Below, in pieces: positions 14,338 through 19,753 of a DNA stretch of 19,753 nucleotides. Source of the DNA: DATKLX01 sp035542155 (lineage in GTDB: Bacteria; Chloroflexota; Anaerolineae; Anaerolineales; Anaerolineaceae); NCBI GenBank assembly GCA_035542155.1, contig DATKLX010000166.1, forward strand, positions 1-19,753, written 5' to 3'. Under the pieces are notes generated by a model, which did no database searches, was not told the origin of the DNA, and saw only the letters and a list, made by a program, of their open reading frames with translations. The stretch's first letter is position 1, and every line of letters starts with the position of its first letter. The position numbers were made by a program, and so were the translations under genes.

Positions 14338-15603
14338 TTAATTCTCCTGGTTCTGCAGGCCAGGAGAATTTTTATTTCTGGGCAGAAATGGAATGGGACG
14401 GACCGGCAGCCAGGCGGAAATATACCCCCAGAATAAAGTCGCCCAGGCGACCAGATTAATCTGCGCCGCTTTTTCGATTGGAAAGAACTGGTAGTAAAAC
14501 AGGTAGGGGGAGTAAGCGGCCAGTGAGCTGAGCTGAAAGCCGATCGGGATCAAAAAGGTCCAGGGGACGTAAAACGCCAGGGCGATTGTGAAAATATCCG
14601 CGGGATAAAAATAGCGCTCGTGCATGTGCGGGAGGAAGAAGGGCATCGTGATCACGCTGACCGTCGCGGCCAGCACAAGCAGGCGGGGGGTGATCCTGGA
14701 TTTGCCCAGCAGCGGGATGGCAACCAGCGCCGCGACGGCCAAAAAGCTGAGCGCGAATGCAATGGGAACCAGAAGCGCGTCGCCCAGCGGTTCGCTCACA
14801 GACGGATTCACCCAATACAGGTTGGGGGCAAAGAGCGTAATTTCGGGATATTTGGCGGCTTGACGCAAGTAAATAGTCAACGATTCACCCAGGGGCCGGC
14901 CGGCGATCCAGGCCGGCGCCAGCAGGGCCAGGTAGATCGCCGGAACGATCAGCGCACACCGCCAGGGAATCACCTTCTTGAGGAATAAGACAAACAAGAA
15001 AGGGGCAAAAAATACCGCCTGGATCTTGAAGGAGAAGGAAAGCCCAAAGGCCGCCATCGCCCAGCCGGGTTTCCCTTTGCACAGAAAGACGAGGGACCAG
15101 ACGAGAAAAGCCGTATAGATATTGTCGCACTGGCCCCAGAGAGAGCCATTGGCGATCACCGTCGGGGCGAAAAGCACGATGAAAAAGGCGGCCCAGGGGA
15201 TAAACTTACCTGGATAACGGATCTCGACCAGGCGGAACACCCCAAAGGCCAGAACAAGATCAAAGAAGGCGGAAATGCTCTTAATGATGGTTATGGGGTA
15301 TATCAACCCTTTAAATATCGTCGCCAGGGCGATCAAATATAGATATGGGACATTGTAATCAGCAAAATTATCCTTCAGCGCCCAAAACCCACCGTGGTCA
15401 AGGATATACCCATACCAGCTAAAGATAATATTCATGTCATTGCTGCTGTAAGACCGCAGGGCATAGCGAATGGAGAGCGCCAGGCCCAGAAAGGTTCCAA
15501 TCAAGAGATATTTTTGGACCATGGTGAAATTCAGGTTTCCCCTGAAGAATGAATTCTTGGTGGTTGTTTCTTCGTCGGGAATGATCGCATTGTTTCCGCG
15601 CAT
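14338..15603 (-). CDS. Multi-TM mannosyltransferase related to Gpi18 (COG5542 type)
   Basis: A 421-residue polytopic membrane glycosyltransferase (GT-C fold) with about ten helices. It probably moves a sugar from a polyprenyl-phosphate donor to an acceptor outside the membrane. Marks of the Gpi18-like group are an acidic first loop (SSNDMNIIFSWY, Asp56), ADYNVPYLY at 81-89, GQCDNIYT at 157-164, SFKIQA near 191-196 and HMHERYFYP at 326-334. The ATG at 15603 is preceded by GGAGAACCCCC. Its base composition is clearly lower in GC than the flanking genes, which hints at separate origin. It is divergent from the GT4 gene with 44 bases between the starts, and convergent with the epimerase gene. Confidence 0.87.
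   Translation of the reverse strand: MRGNNAIIPDEETTTKNSFFRGNLNFTMVQKYLLIGTFLGLALSIRYALRSYSSNDMNIIFSWYGYILDHGGFWALKDNFADYNVPYLYLIALATIFKGLIYPITIIKSISAFFDLVLAFGVFRLVEIRYPGKFIPWAAFFIVLFAPTVIANGSLWGQCDNIYTAFLVWSLVFLCKGKPGWAMAAFGLSFSFKIQAVFFAPFLFVLFLKKVIPWRCALIVPAIYLALLAPAWIAGRPLGESLTIYLRQAAKYPEITLFAPNLYWVNPSVSEPLGDALLVPIAFALSFLAVAALVAIPLLGKSRITPRLLVLAATVSVITMPFFLPHMHERYFYPADIFTIALAFYVPWTFLIPIGFQLSSLAAYSPYLFYYQFFPIEKAAQINLVAWATLFWGYISAWLPVRPIPFLPRNKNSPGLQNQEN
14340..14373 (+). terminator. Intrinsic terminator of the epimerase gene, inside the convergent gene
   Basis: An 11-bp perfect stem (aattctcctgg / ccaggagaatt) with a 9-base loop is followed by ttta, giving a strong rho-independent terminator 24 bases past the epimerase stop. 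It covers the stop codon and last ten codons of the convergent membrane glycosyltransferase, so the hairpin sequence is also coding on the other strand. Confidence 0.8.
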
Positions 15604-15633
15604 GGGGGTTCTCCGCGAGTAATTGTAACGCAG

Positions 15634-15639
15634 TATAAT
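15634..15639 (+). promoter_or_regulatory. -10 box placing a leaderless start at the GT4 gene
   Basis: A perfect TATAAT ends eight bases before the GTG start codon of the glycosyltransferase, and no Shine-Dalgarno lies between. Initiation six to seven bases past the -10 would put the RNA 5' end at or next to the start codon. The complementary strand offers TATACT (15632-15637) and TACAAT (15622-15627) for the divergent gene, so the two promoters would overlap. Confidence 0.5.
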
Positions 15640-15647
15640 TTTGATCA

Positions 15648-16838
15648 GTGGAAAATCAAACGCAGATTCGCCCGCCCAGCCCGCCCAAACGGGTCGCGGT
15701 CGTCTACCGTCTCGATCGCCCTGGCGGGGTCCAATCCTGCGCTATCGCCCTCATCCGCGGGCTCAACCAGGCGGGGATCGTTCCGGAAGTGCTCTGGGAC
15801 GTCGAACCGGATTGGGCCCTGCTGGAGCGGTTCCACGCCCGCGCCTCGTACCGCCGGATCCCCTTCCCCGTTTCCACCACCGCGATCACCCGCCTGCCGG
15901 TCAGCCTGCGCTACCTGGGCTGGATCCCCAACGCCATCCGCGGGGAGCGCTACCGCGGCGATTACGATTTCTTCTACGTCTTCTTCAACGGGTTTCTCCT
16001 CCCCGATGACGTCCCTCACCTGCGCTACCTCTCCGGACCGCCGCTGATCCCCGCTCTGGAGGTTACCCGCCCGGGGCTGGCAGGCCTGCCGGTTCGCTTT
16101 TTCCGCTGGCTGTATTGGGCCGTCCTGCGGCATGCCTGGCCCGTCTACGAGTTTCACTCCCGCCAACGCTACGTGATCAACTCGAGCTACACCGGCGATC
16201 TTTTCTACGCGGCGCATGGCATCCGCCTGCCCGTGATCCATCCACCCATCGAGCTGTCCGGGCGCAGCTTCGACGCTACCGACCTGGACCAACGCGATAC
16301 GCTGACTTTTTTCTCACGCTTCATCCCGTACAAGCGGCCCGAGCTGGTCCTCGAGCTTGCCCGGCGTCACCCCCACTTGCGCTGCGTGCTGATGGGCGCG
16401 GTGACCGATTCGCGCCGACTTTACTTCGCCAGCCTGCAGCGGACCGCGCGCGAGCTGGGGCTGAGCGGCGTGGAATTCCTCGATACGCCTTCCGAAGAGC
16501 AGGTTCGCGCGGAGCTGGCCCGCACCCGCTTTTTCGTTTTTCCAGCCCAGAACGAGCATTTCGGCATGACCACCGCCGAGGCGATCGCTTCGGGCGCGCT
16601 GCCGTTCGTGCACAATTCCGGCGGGCAGGTGGAGATCGTCCCCGATGAGCGGCTGCGTTTCGAAGACTCCGAGCTGCTGCCCAAATTCGACGCGCTGCTT
16701 CGCCTGGACGATGGCGAGCTGAAGGCCTTGCGTCAGAAGATGGCCGCGCACGTTCGCGGCTTCTCAGAAGAGACCTTCATCCAGAAAATGCTCGCCTACG
16801 CCGGCCTGGATGAGGCTCTGCCAGACCGGCCGGCCTGA
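15648..16838 (+). CDS. GT4-family glycosyltransferase
   Basis: A 396-residue GT-B fold retaining glycosyltransferase. The N-terminal domain opens with VAVVYRLDRPGGVQSCAIAL (glycine-rich acceptor loop). The C-terminal donor domain contains FFSRFIPYKRPELVLELAR and the E-x7-E signature with Glu303 and Glu311 in NEHFGMTTAEAIASGALPFV, followed by NSGGQVEIV. It resembles ALG11-like and archaeal or bacterial GT4 mannosyltransferases; donor and acceptor are not determined, but a GDP-sugar from the nearby epimerase is plausible. The start is GTG at 15648 with no ribosome binding site and a -10 box right upstream. No signal peptide; it is probably peripheral to the inner membrane. Confidence 0.9.
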   Translation: MENQTQIRPPSPPKRVAVVYRLDRPGGVQSCAIALIRGLNQAGIVPEVLWDVEPDWALLERFHARASYRRIPFPVSTTAITRLPVSLRYLGWIPNAIRGERYRGDYDFFYVFFNGFLLPDDVPHLRYLSGPPLIPALEVTRPGLAGLPVRFFRWLYWAVLRHAWPVYEFHSRQRYVINSSYTGDLFYAAHGIRLPVIHPPIELSGRSFDATDLDQRDTLTFFSRFIPYKRPELVLELARRHPHLRCVLMGAVTDSRRLYFASLQRTARELGLSGVEFLDTPSEEQVRAELARTRFFVFPAQNEHFGMTTAEAIASGALPFVHNSGGQVEIVPDERLRFEDSELLPKFDALLRLDDGELKALRQKMAAHVRGFSEETFIQKMLAYAGLDEALPDRPA

Positions 16839-16895
16839 TATCAAATTCCCCATCCGCTATCAGGGGCTTCCCTAACGAATGCGATCCCGCCCTCT

Positions 16896-17507
16896 TCAGG
16901 CTTTCCGCATCGGCTGGCGGATGACCGTTTTCAGCCTTTCGGGGGCGGTGCGGCGGAAATCGGAGAGGTAGATCTCGTGATGCTTTCCGGAGAGCAGGCA
17001 TCCCTGGCTTTCGATGTAGGCATGCAGGCGGGCGACGTTGGGGCCTTCCTCAGCAAAGGGGCCGGTATGGGTCAGTTGGGCGGCGAGGCCCTCAGCAAAA
17101 GGTTCGAAGCGAACCCGGCGGATAGCCTCCAGGCCTTTCTTTTTCAGCGCCTCGGCGCGCGCCTTCTCGACCCATTCCGCGGTTACCGGCTCGGGCTGGG
17201 CAATCATCATGGTCCAATCCCAACCGGACTTGTCCGTGGTGGTAAACAGGGACATATCCTCCACCCACCAAAGCCCTTCGGCCGGAAGGACGCTGTAGTC
17301 AACCCCCTCCGCTTTCTTGATGGCAAATTTTAGGGTATAGGATAGCGAAAACAGCGCTTCGACCGCTTCCTGGTAAACGGGGCTGGTATTGGGATCGCCG
17401 CGCCCATCGATCATGAGGAAGTTCAGCAGTGGGACATCCACCGTTACCGGAGCGGCGGGCGGGAAATACAATGCTTTCCAGTCCTTTTTCCAATCAAGCC
17501 TGGTCAT
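16896..17507 (-). CDS. GyrI-like small-molecule-binding domain protein
   Basis: A 203-residue cytoplasmic protein made of a single GyrI-like (SHS2-type) ligand-binding domain. Recognisable segments are KKDWKALYFPP, VDVPLLNFLMIDGRGDPNTS (about 22-41), AVEALFSLSYTLKFAIKK, PAEGLWWVED, WDWTMMIAQPEPVT, and the C-terminal GKHHEIYLSDFRRTAPERLK. These match stand-alone GyrI-like proteins found beside transcription regulators; members bind hydrophobic drugs or hydrolyse some of them, but the ligand here is unknown. The ATG at 17507 follows GGAGG at five bases and lies inside the last codons of the PadR gene (14-base overlap, different frame), so the pair is translationally coupled. Confidence 0.93.
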   Translation of the reverse strand: MTRLDWKKDWKALYFPPAAPVTVDVPLLNFLMIDGRGDPNTSPVYQEAVEALFSLSYTLKFAIKKAEGVDYSVLPAEGLWWVEDMSLFTTTDKSGWDWTMMIAQPEPVTAEWVEKARAEALKKKGLEAIRRVRFEPFAEGLAAQLTHTGPFAEEGPNVARLHAYIESQGCLLSGKHHEIYLSDFRRTAPERLKTVIRQPMRKA

Positions 17508-18066
17508 GCAGGCCTCCATTCTGTTCAACAAGGTAGCTTTCCACCCACTTCAGCTCGGCGGCGAGCATGGCGAGCGAATGGCTGAAGAGAGCGTCGACGT
17601 TGGGGGCGAAATGCCCGCCCGCCGCCGTGCGGTCGGATATCCATTTGGCCCGCACGTGAGCCTGGTTCTCGCGGAGGGTATTCCCGTAGGCCTGGAGCGC
17701 AGCGCGGACTTCCTCAGCCGGTAGAGCGGGCAGGTTGGCCAGGGCCAGGTCGAAATCGCCGCTGCGCGGGCGGGGATGGGCCAACCTGCGGCGGACGGCA
17801 TTGGAATAGGCCGCCCAGCCCGCGGCGGTCAACTGGTAGACCTTGCGCGCCGGGCGGTCGGCCTGAACGTCGAGGGCACTACTAAGCAGGCCGGCTTCCT
17901 CGAGCTTATTGAGGATGTAGTAAATCGAGGAGAAGCCGATCTCGGTCCACTCACGCATCCCACGCTGCTGGATGTGCTGCTCGATCTCGTAGCCGTGCTT
18001 CGGCTTTTCGGCGACGAGCCCGAGGACGGCCAGTTCGGTGTTGGTGGGGGATTCTTCGTTGGACAT
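17494..18066 (-). CDS. PadR-family transcriptional regulator
   Basis: A 190-residue winged-helix repressor with a C-terminal helical dimerisation domain (Vir_act_alpha_C type). The N-terminal domain has the PadR pattern: TELAVLGLVAEKPKHGYEIE (about 10-29), then WTEIGFSSIYYILNKLEEAG (about 40-59) as recognition region and the wing RPARKVYQLTAAG. PadR proteins repress detoxification or efflux genes until a phenolic or drug ligand binds. The ATG at 18066 follows AGGAT at five bases. It overlaps the GyrI-like gene by 14 bases, so it probably controls its own operon; a near-palindrome covering the -10 box is a candidate operator. Confidence 0.93.
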   Translation of the reverse strand: MSNEESPTNTELAVLGLVAEKPKHGYEIEQHIQQRGMREWTEIGFSSIYYILNKLEEAGLLSSALDVQADRPARKVYQLTAAGWAAYSNAVRRRLAHPRPRSGDFDLALANLPALPAEEVRAALQAYGNTLRENQAHVRAKWISDRTAAGGHFAPNVDALFSHSLAMLAAELKWVESYLVEQNGGLHDQA

Positions 18067-18085
18067 AGGTTATCCTGATGTAAGG

Positions 18086-18116
18086 ATATTATAGTATTAG
18101 AATAAGTGATTGTCAA
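18086..18116 (-). promoter_or_regulatory. Perfect sigma-70 promoter of the PadR operon with candidate operator
   Basis: On the minus strand TTGACA (18116-18111), a 17-base spacer and TATAAT (18093-18088) form an exact consensus promoter, with a short leader of about 14 bases. The 12 bases atattatagtat (18086-18097) spanning the -10 are palindromic except for one pair, as expected for an autorepressor site. The operator role is inference. Confidence 0.8.
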
Positions 18117-18150
18117 GAGCCGGATAGGTACTAAGGCCTACCGATCTGCC

Positions 18151-18318
18151 AGAGCGCAAGCGAGGACGCTTGCGCCACATGTAGAACATGCCTCCCGGCT
18201 TGTTCCTGATTGGCCGCGAAGAGCGCAAGCCAGGAGGCATGCGCTACAGCCTTGTTCCTAGCCGACCTACAGGAGCGCATGCGGCCCCATACGGGGACCT
18301 GCGAGGATGCATGCGCCA
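18151..18318 (+). repeat. Compound hairpin repeat, copy B
   Basis: Three hairpins lie in series: gcgcaagc-gaggac-gcttgcgc (18154-18175), agcgcaagcc-agga-ggcatgcgct (9 of 10 paired), and gcgcatgc ... gcatgcgc enclosing cccc-atac-gggg. From 18178 on, the order and wording follow copy A at 8869-9030 in the same orientation, with scattered differences including some inside stems. It lies between the PadR and ATL genes. Confidence 0.7.
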
Positions 18319-18499
18319 GAATGGCGGCAGGATCGATTGATCGCAGAGCGGGGCGATTTTCCCTTCGGTCGATCGGTCGCTCCTTGCTGTAGGGGCGCAG
18401 GAGATTCGTTGAAGAACCAAGGTCCTGGAATGTGCCCCCCCGAAAGGCCCCTACACTACGGCTGACATGGGCCTGGGTGGACCACGCGCCGGGCAAGAG
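18319..18499. other. Gene-free stretch with a wide inverted repeat
   Basis: No convincing gene is seen. The only clear structure is a perfect 9-bp inverted repeat, tgtaggggc (18388-18396) and gcccctaca (18447-18455), 50 bases apart, plus several gatcgat/gatcggtc words. The whole interval between the PadR start and the ATL start (18067-18659) is 593 bases and is made of promoters and repeats. Confidence 0.5.
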
Positions 18500-18528
18500 T
18501 TGACAGGGATGTAAAATCAGATTAAATA
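18500..18528 (+). promoter_or_regulatory. Sigma-70 promoter upstream of the ATL gene
   Basis: TTGACA (18500-18505), a 17-base spacer and TAAATA (18523-18528) make a good promoter. It would give a leader of about 125 bases that contains the CTTCGTG/TTTGTGG repeat. Confidence 0.6.
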
Positions 18529-18564
18529 ATGATTGCCTGTTGGCTCTTTTGTCTTTCGCACTTT

Positions 18565-18635
18565 TTCGTGATTCCTTCGTGTCCTGCGCCTGTCCTGAAC
18601 GGACCGTCCAGGGCGTCTTTGTGGTTTCGTTTTTC
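18565..18635 (+). repeat. TTCGTG/TTTGTGG-type short repeat in the ATL leader
   Basis: The words ttcgtg, ccttcgtgtcc and gtctttgtggtttcg are typical of a simple dispersed repeat that occurs upstream of genes in many environmental genomes (recalled, not searched). A 24-base block cctgtcct...gtccagg (18589-18612) appears to interrupt it and begins and ends like the 23-bp elements inside the LAL gene. Confidence 0.35.
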
Positions 18636-18659
18636 TGTGCTGAATCTTTTGGAGTTCCT

Positions 18660-19091
18660 ATGGATCAAACATGGAATGCCCCGCCCGACCCGCAGCGCTT
18701 CGACCCGCTGGTCTGGGAGATCGCCCGCCAGATCCCGGCCGGTAAGGTCTTCACCTACGGCCAGATCGCCGCACTGATCCCGCCTTCTCCCGGCGTGCCG
18801 GCGGAGGAATTCGGCGCGCACCGGGCGCGCTGGGCCGGCAGCGCCATGTCCAGGTGCCCGGACGACGTTCCCTGGCAGCGGGTGGTCAATTCCCAGGGAA
18901 AAATCAGCTTCAGCAATCCAAAGATGCAAAACCGCCAGCGCGAGCTACTCAAGGCCGAAGGAATCGAGTTTGACGCCCGCGAGCGGATCGACCTGGCCCA
19001 CTATGGCTGGCGGGGCCCCGGCGACGATTGGCTCCAGGCGCACGGCCTGTTGCCGCCCGAACAGAAATTCCAGCAGGGCAGTTTGCTGTAA
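18660..19091 (+). CDS. Alkyltransferase-like (ATL) protein, MGMT family DNA-binding domain
   Basis: A 143-residue DNA repair protein homologous to the DNA-binding domain of O6-alkylguanine-DNA alkyltransferases. The active-site PCHRV is replaced by PWQRV at residues 71-75, with Trp72 in place of the acceptor Cys. The protein therefore cannot accept an alkyl group and is expected to bind O6-alkylguanine, bend the DNA and hand the lesion to nucleotide excision repair, as ATLs do. TYGQIA at 32-37 keeps the base-flipping Tyr33, and NSQGKIS follows the active site. The ATG at 18660 follows GGAG at seven bases; the ORF extends 40 codons upstream through repeat sequence that is not conserved coding. 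Another gene starts 30 bases downstream. Confidence 0.92.
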   Translation: MDQTWNAPPDPQRFDPLVWEIARQIPAGKVFTYGQIAALIPPSPGVPAEEFGAHRARWAGSAMSRCPDDVPWQRVVNSQGKISFSNPKMQNRQRELLKAEGIEFDARERIDLAHYGWRGPGDDWLQAHGLLPPEQKFQQGSLL

Positions 19092-19121
19092 ATTCTTCCG
19101 ATCTCTTTACCAGGAGGTAAA

Positions 19122-19753
19122 GTGCCCACGCTCACCATCCGCGGCCTGAACCAGATCGTCTCCAGGCTGCACGCCACGCTGGAAGACCTGTCCCGCGAAC
19201 AGGCCCGCAGGGAAAGCGTCCTGGAGGAGATACAGGAAATCGCCGCATCACTCAAGGAAGCTCTCGCTGCACAGAGAGCCGGGCCGGCGGACCTGACGCG
19301 GCCGTCCCAACAGGGGCTGCTGTGGATCCAGTGGCTGGCCGAGGGGGATCACCTGGCGCTCCACGTGGATACGCTCGGAGTCGCAGGGCGGCTTGCCAGC
19401 CAGACTCGCCGCTCCGGGCCGCCGATCCACGTCCGGCTTTACCCGGGGAGCAGTCTGGCCCGCGCCAGGCAGGTGGGCGGGCAGATTGAGGTATCCTTCC
19501 ACCAGGGATTCGCCGGTGCGCCCGTAGCGGTCCTGCAGGCCCTGATCGAAGCAGTCCTGGCGCGTGGTAAAAAGGTCGACATGCGCGCCGCCCGCCTGTA
19601 CGCTCGCGGCAGGGAATTCCAGGCCATCCAACAGGCTTTCAGCGTGGCCGCGCCACTCCCACCGCCCGATCCGCAGGGCCGTTTTTACCACCTCGAAGAG
19701 AGCTACCGGCGGGTGAACCAGGCCTATTTTGGCGGGCAGATCGCCATGCCCCG
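19122..19753 (+). CDS. Probable SprT-like metalloprotease, 3' end beyond the window
   Basis: The frame stays open for 210 codons from a GTG at 19122 preceded by AGGAGG to the window end. Residues about 9-50 form a charged heptad-like helix (probable coiled coil). The middle region (about 65-180) is unassigned and includes WIQWLAEGDHLALHVD and VEVSFHQ-like strands. The last visible residues, FYHLEESYRRVNQAYFGGQI from 188 on, match the opening of SprT-like domains (tyrosine, RVN, YFGG), whose HExxH would lie just outside the window. SprT/Spartan relatives digest DNA-protein crosslinks in eukaryotes; bacterial roles are less known. The 30-base spacing suggests cotranscription with the ATL gene. 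The SprT call rests on about 20 residues, so it is tentative. Confidence 0.65.
   Translation, partial: MPTLTIRGLNQIVSRLHATLEDLSREQARRESVLEEIQEIAASLKEALAAQRAGPADLTRPSQQGLLWIQWLAEGDHLALHVDTLGVAGRLASQTRRSGPPIHVRLYPGSSLARARQVGGQIEVSFHQGFAGAPVAVLQALIEAVLARGKKVDMRAARLYARGREFQAIQQAFSVAAPLPPPDPQGRFYHLEESYRRVNQAYFGGQIAMP

Noticed and set aside
18131..18496. 121-codon minus-strand frame between the PadR and ATL genes
   Set aside because: It consists of the hairpin repeat and inverted repeats; similar translations arise from copy A, so the coding look comes from the repeat. No ribosome binding site.
18529..18777. 82-codon plus-strand frame beginning right at the ATL promoter
   Set aside because: It overlaps the ATL gene out of frame and most of it is the TTCGTG repeat.
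1..19753. Mobile element, CRISPR array, toxin-antitoxin or phage defence system
   Set aside because: No transposase, integrase, Cas protein, regularly spaced repeats, toxin-antitoxin pair or known defence domains were seen on either strand.

Overview
The window is GC-rich bacterial chromosome. It is most likely from the Chloroflexota, probably an Anaerolineae-type lineage. The signs are a very large MalT/LAL-type LuxR regulator paired with a tiny conserved protein, short palindromic and low-complexity elements scattered between and inside genes, and gene types common in that phylum. This assignment rests on gene style only, not on a marker gene. I see no tRNA, rRNA, CRISPR array, transposase or phage gene.

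Left part (1-9679, all minus strand). Reading along that strand from the right, there is a two-TM membrane protein with an extracytoplasmic domain (9679-8999), then a repeat-filled gap. Next is a run made of a membrane-anchored PAF-acetylhydrolase-like esterase, an MFS exporter, a small one-TM ORF and a Mug-type mismatch uracil-DNA glycosylase (8764-5477). After a palindromic repeat come a SAM methyltransferase, a DUF4404 protein and a GNAT acetyltransferase (5367-3395). The LAL regulator (3237-361), a 77-residue conserved protein (257-24) and the first codons of a further gene (13-1) close the left edge.

Centre (9680-16838). A cupin_5/DUF985 protein (+) converges on an M3 oligoendopeptidase (-). 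A short-chain dehydrogenase homologue that has lost its whole catalytic tetrad (+) is followed by a GDP-mannose 3,5-epimerase of the plant GME type (+). A lower-GC, Gpi18-like multi-TM mannosyltransferase (-) is divergent from a GT4 glycosyltransferase (+). The epimerase and the two glycosyltransferases together suggest a small sugar-nucleotide and surface-glycan locus. An intrinsic terminator serving the epimerase lies inside the 3' end of the convergent membrane glycosyltransferase gene.

Right part (16839-19753). A PadR regulator and a GyrI-like ligand-binding protein overlap by 14 bases behind a perfect TTGACA-17-TATAAT promoter. A 593-base gene-free stretch holds a second copy of the hairpin repeat seen near 8.9 kb, other repeats and a second good promoter. 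It leads into an alkyltransferase-like (ATL) DNA repair protein. Thirty bases downstream an ORF starts that runs off the window and appears to enter a SprT-like metalloprotease domain.

The points most worth following are the ATL/SprT-like pair, the catalytically dead SDR next to a GME-type epimerase, the hairpin repeat family that supplies the end of one gene, the in-frame repeat insertions in the LAL regulator, and two genes whose -10 boxes sit almost on the start codon.
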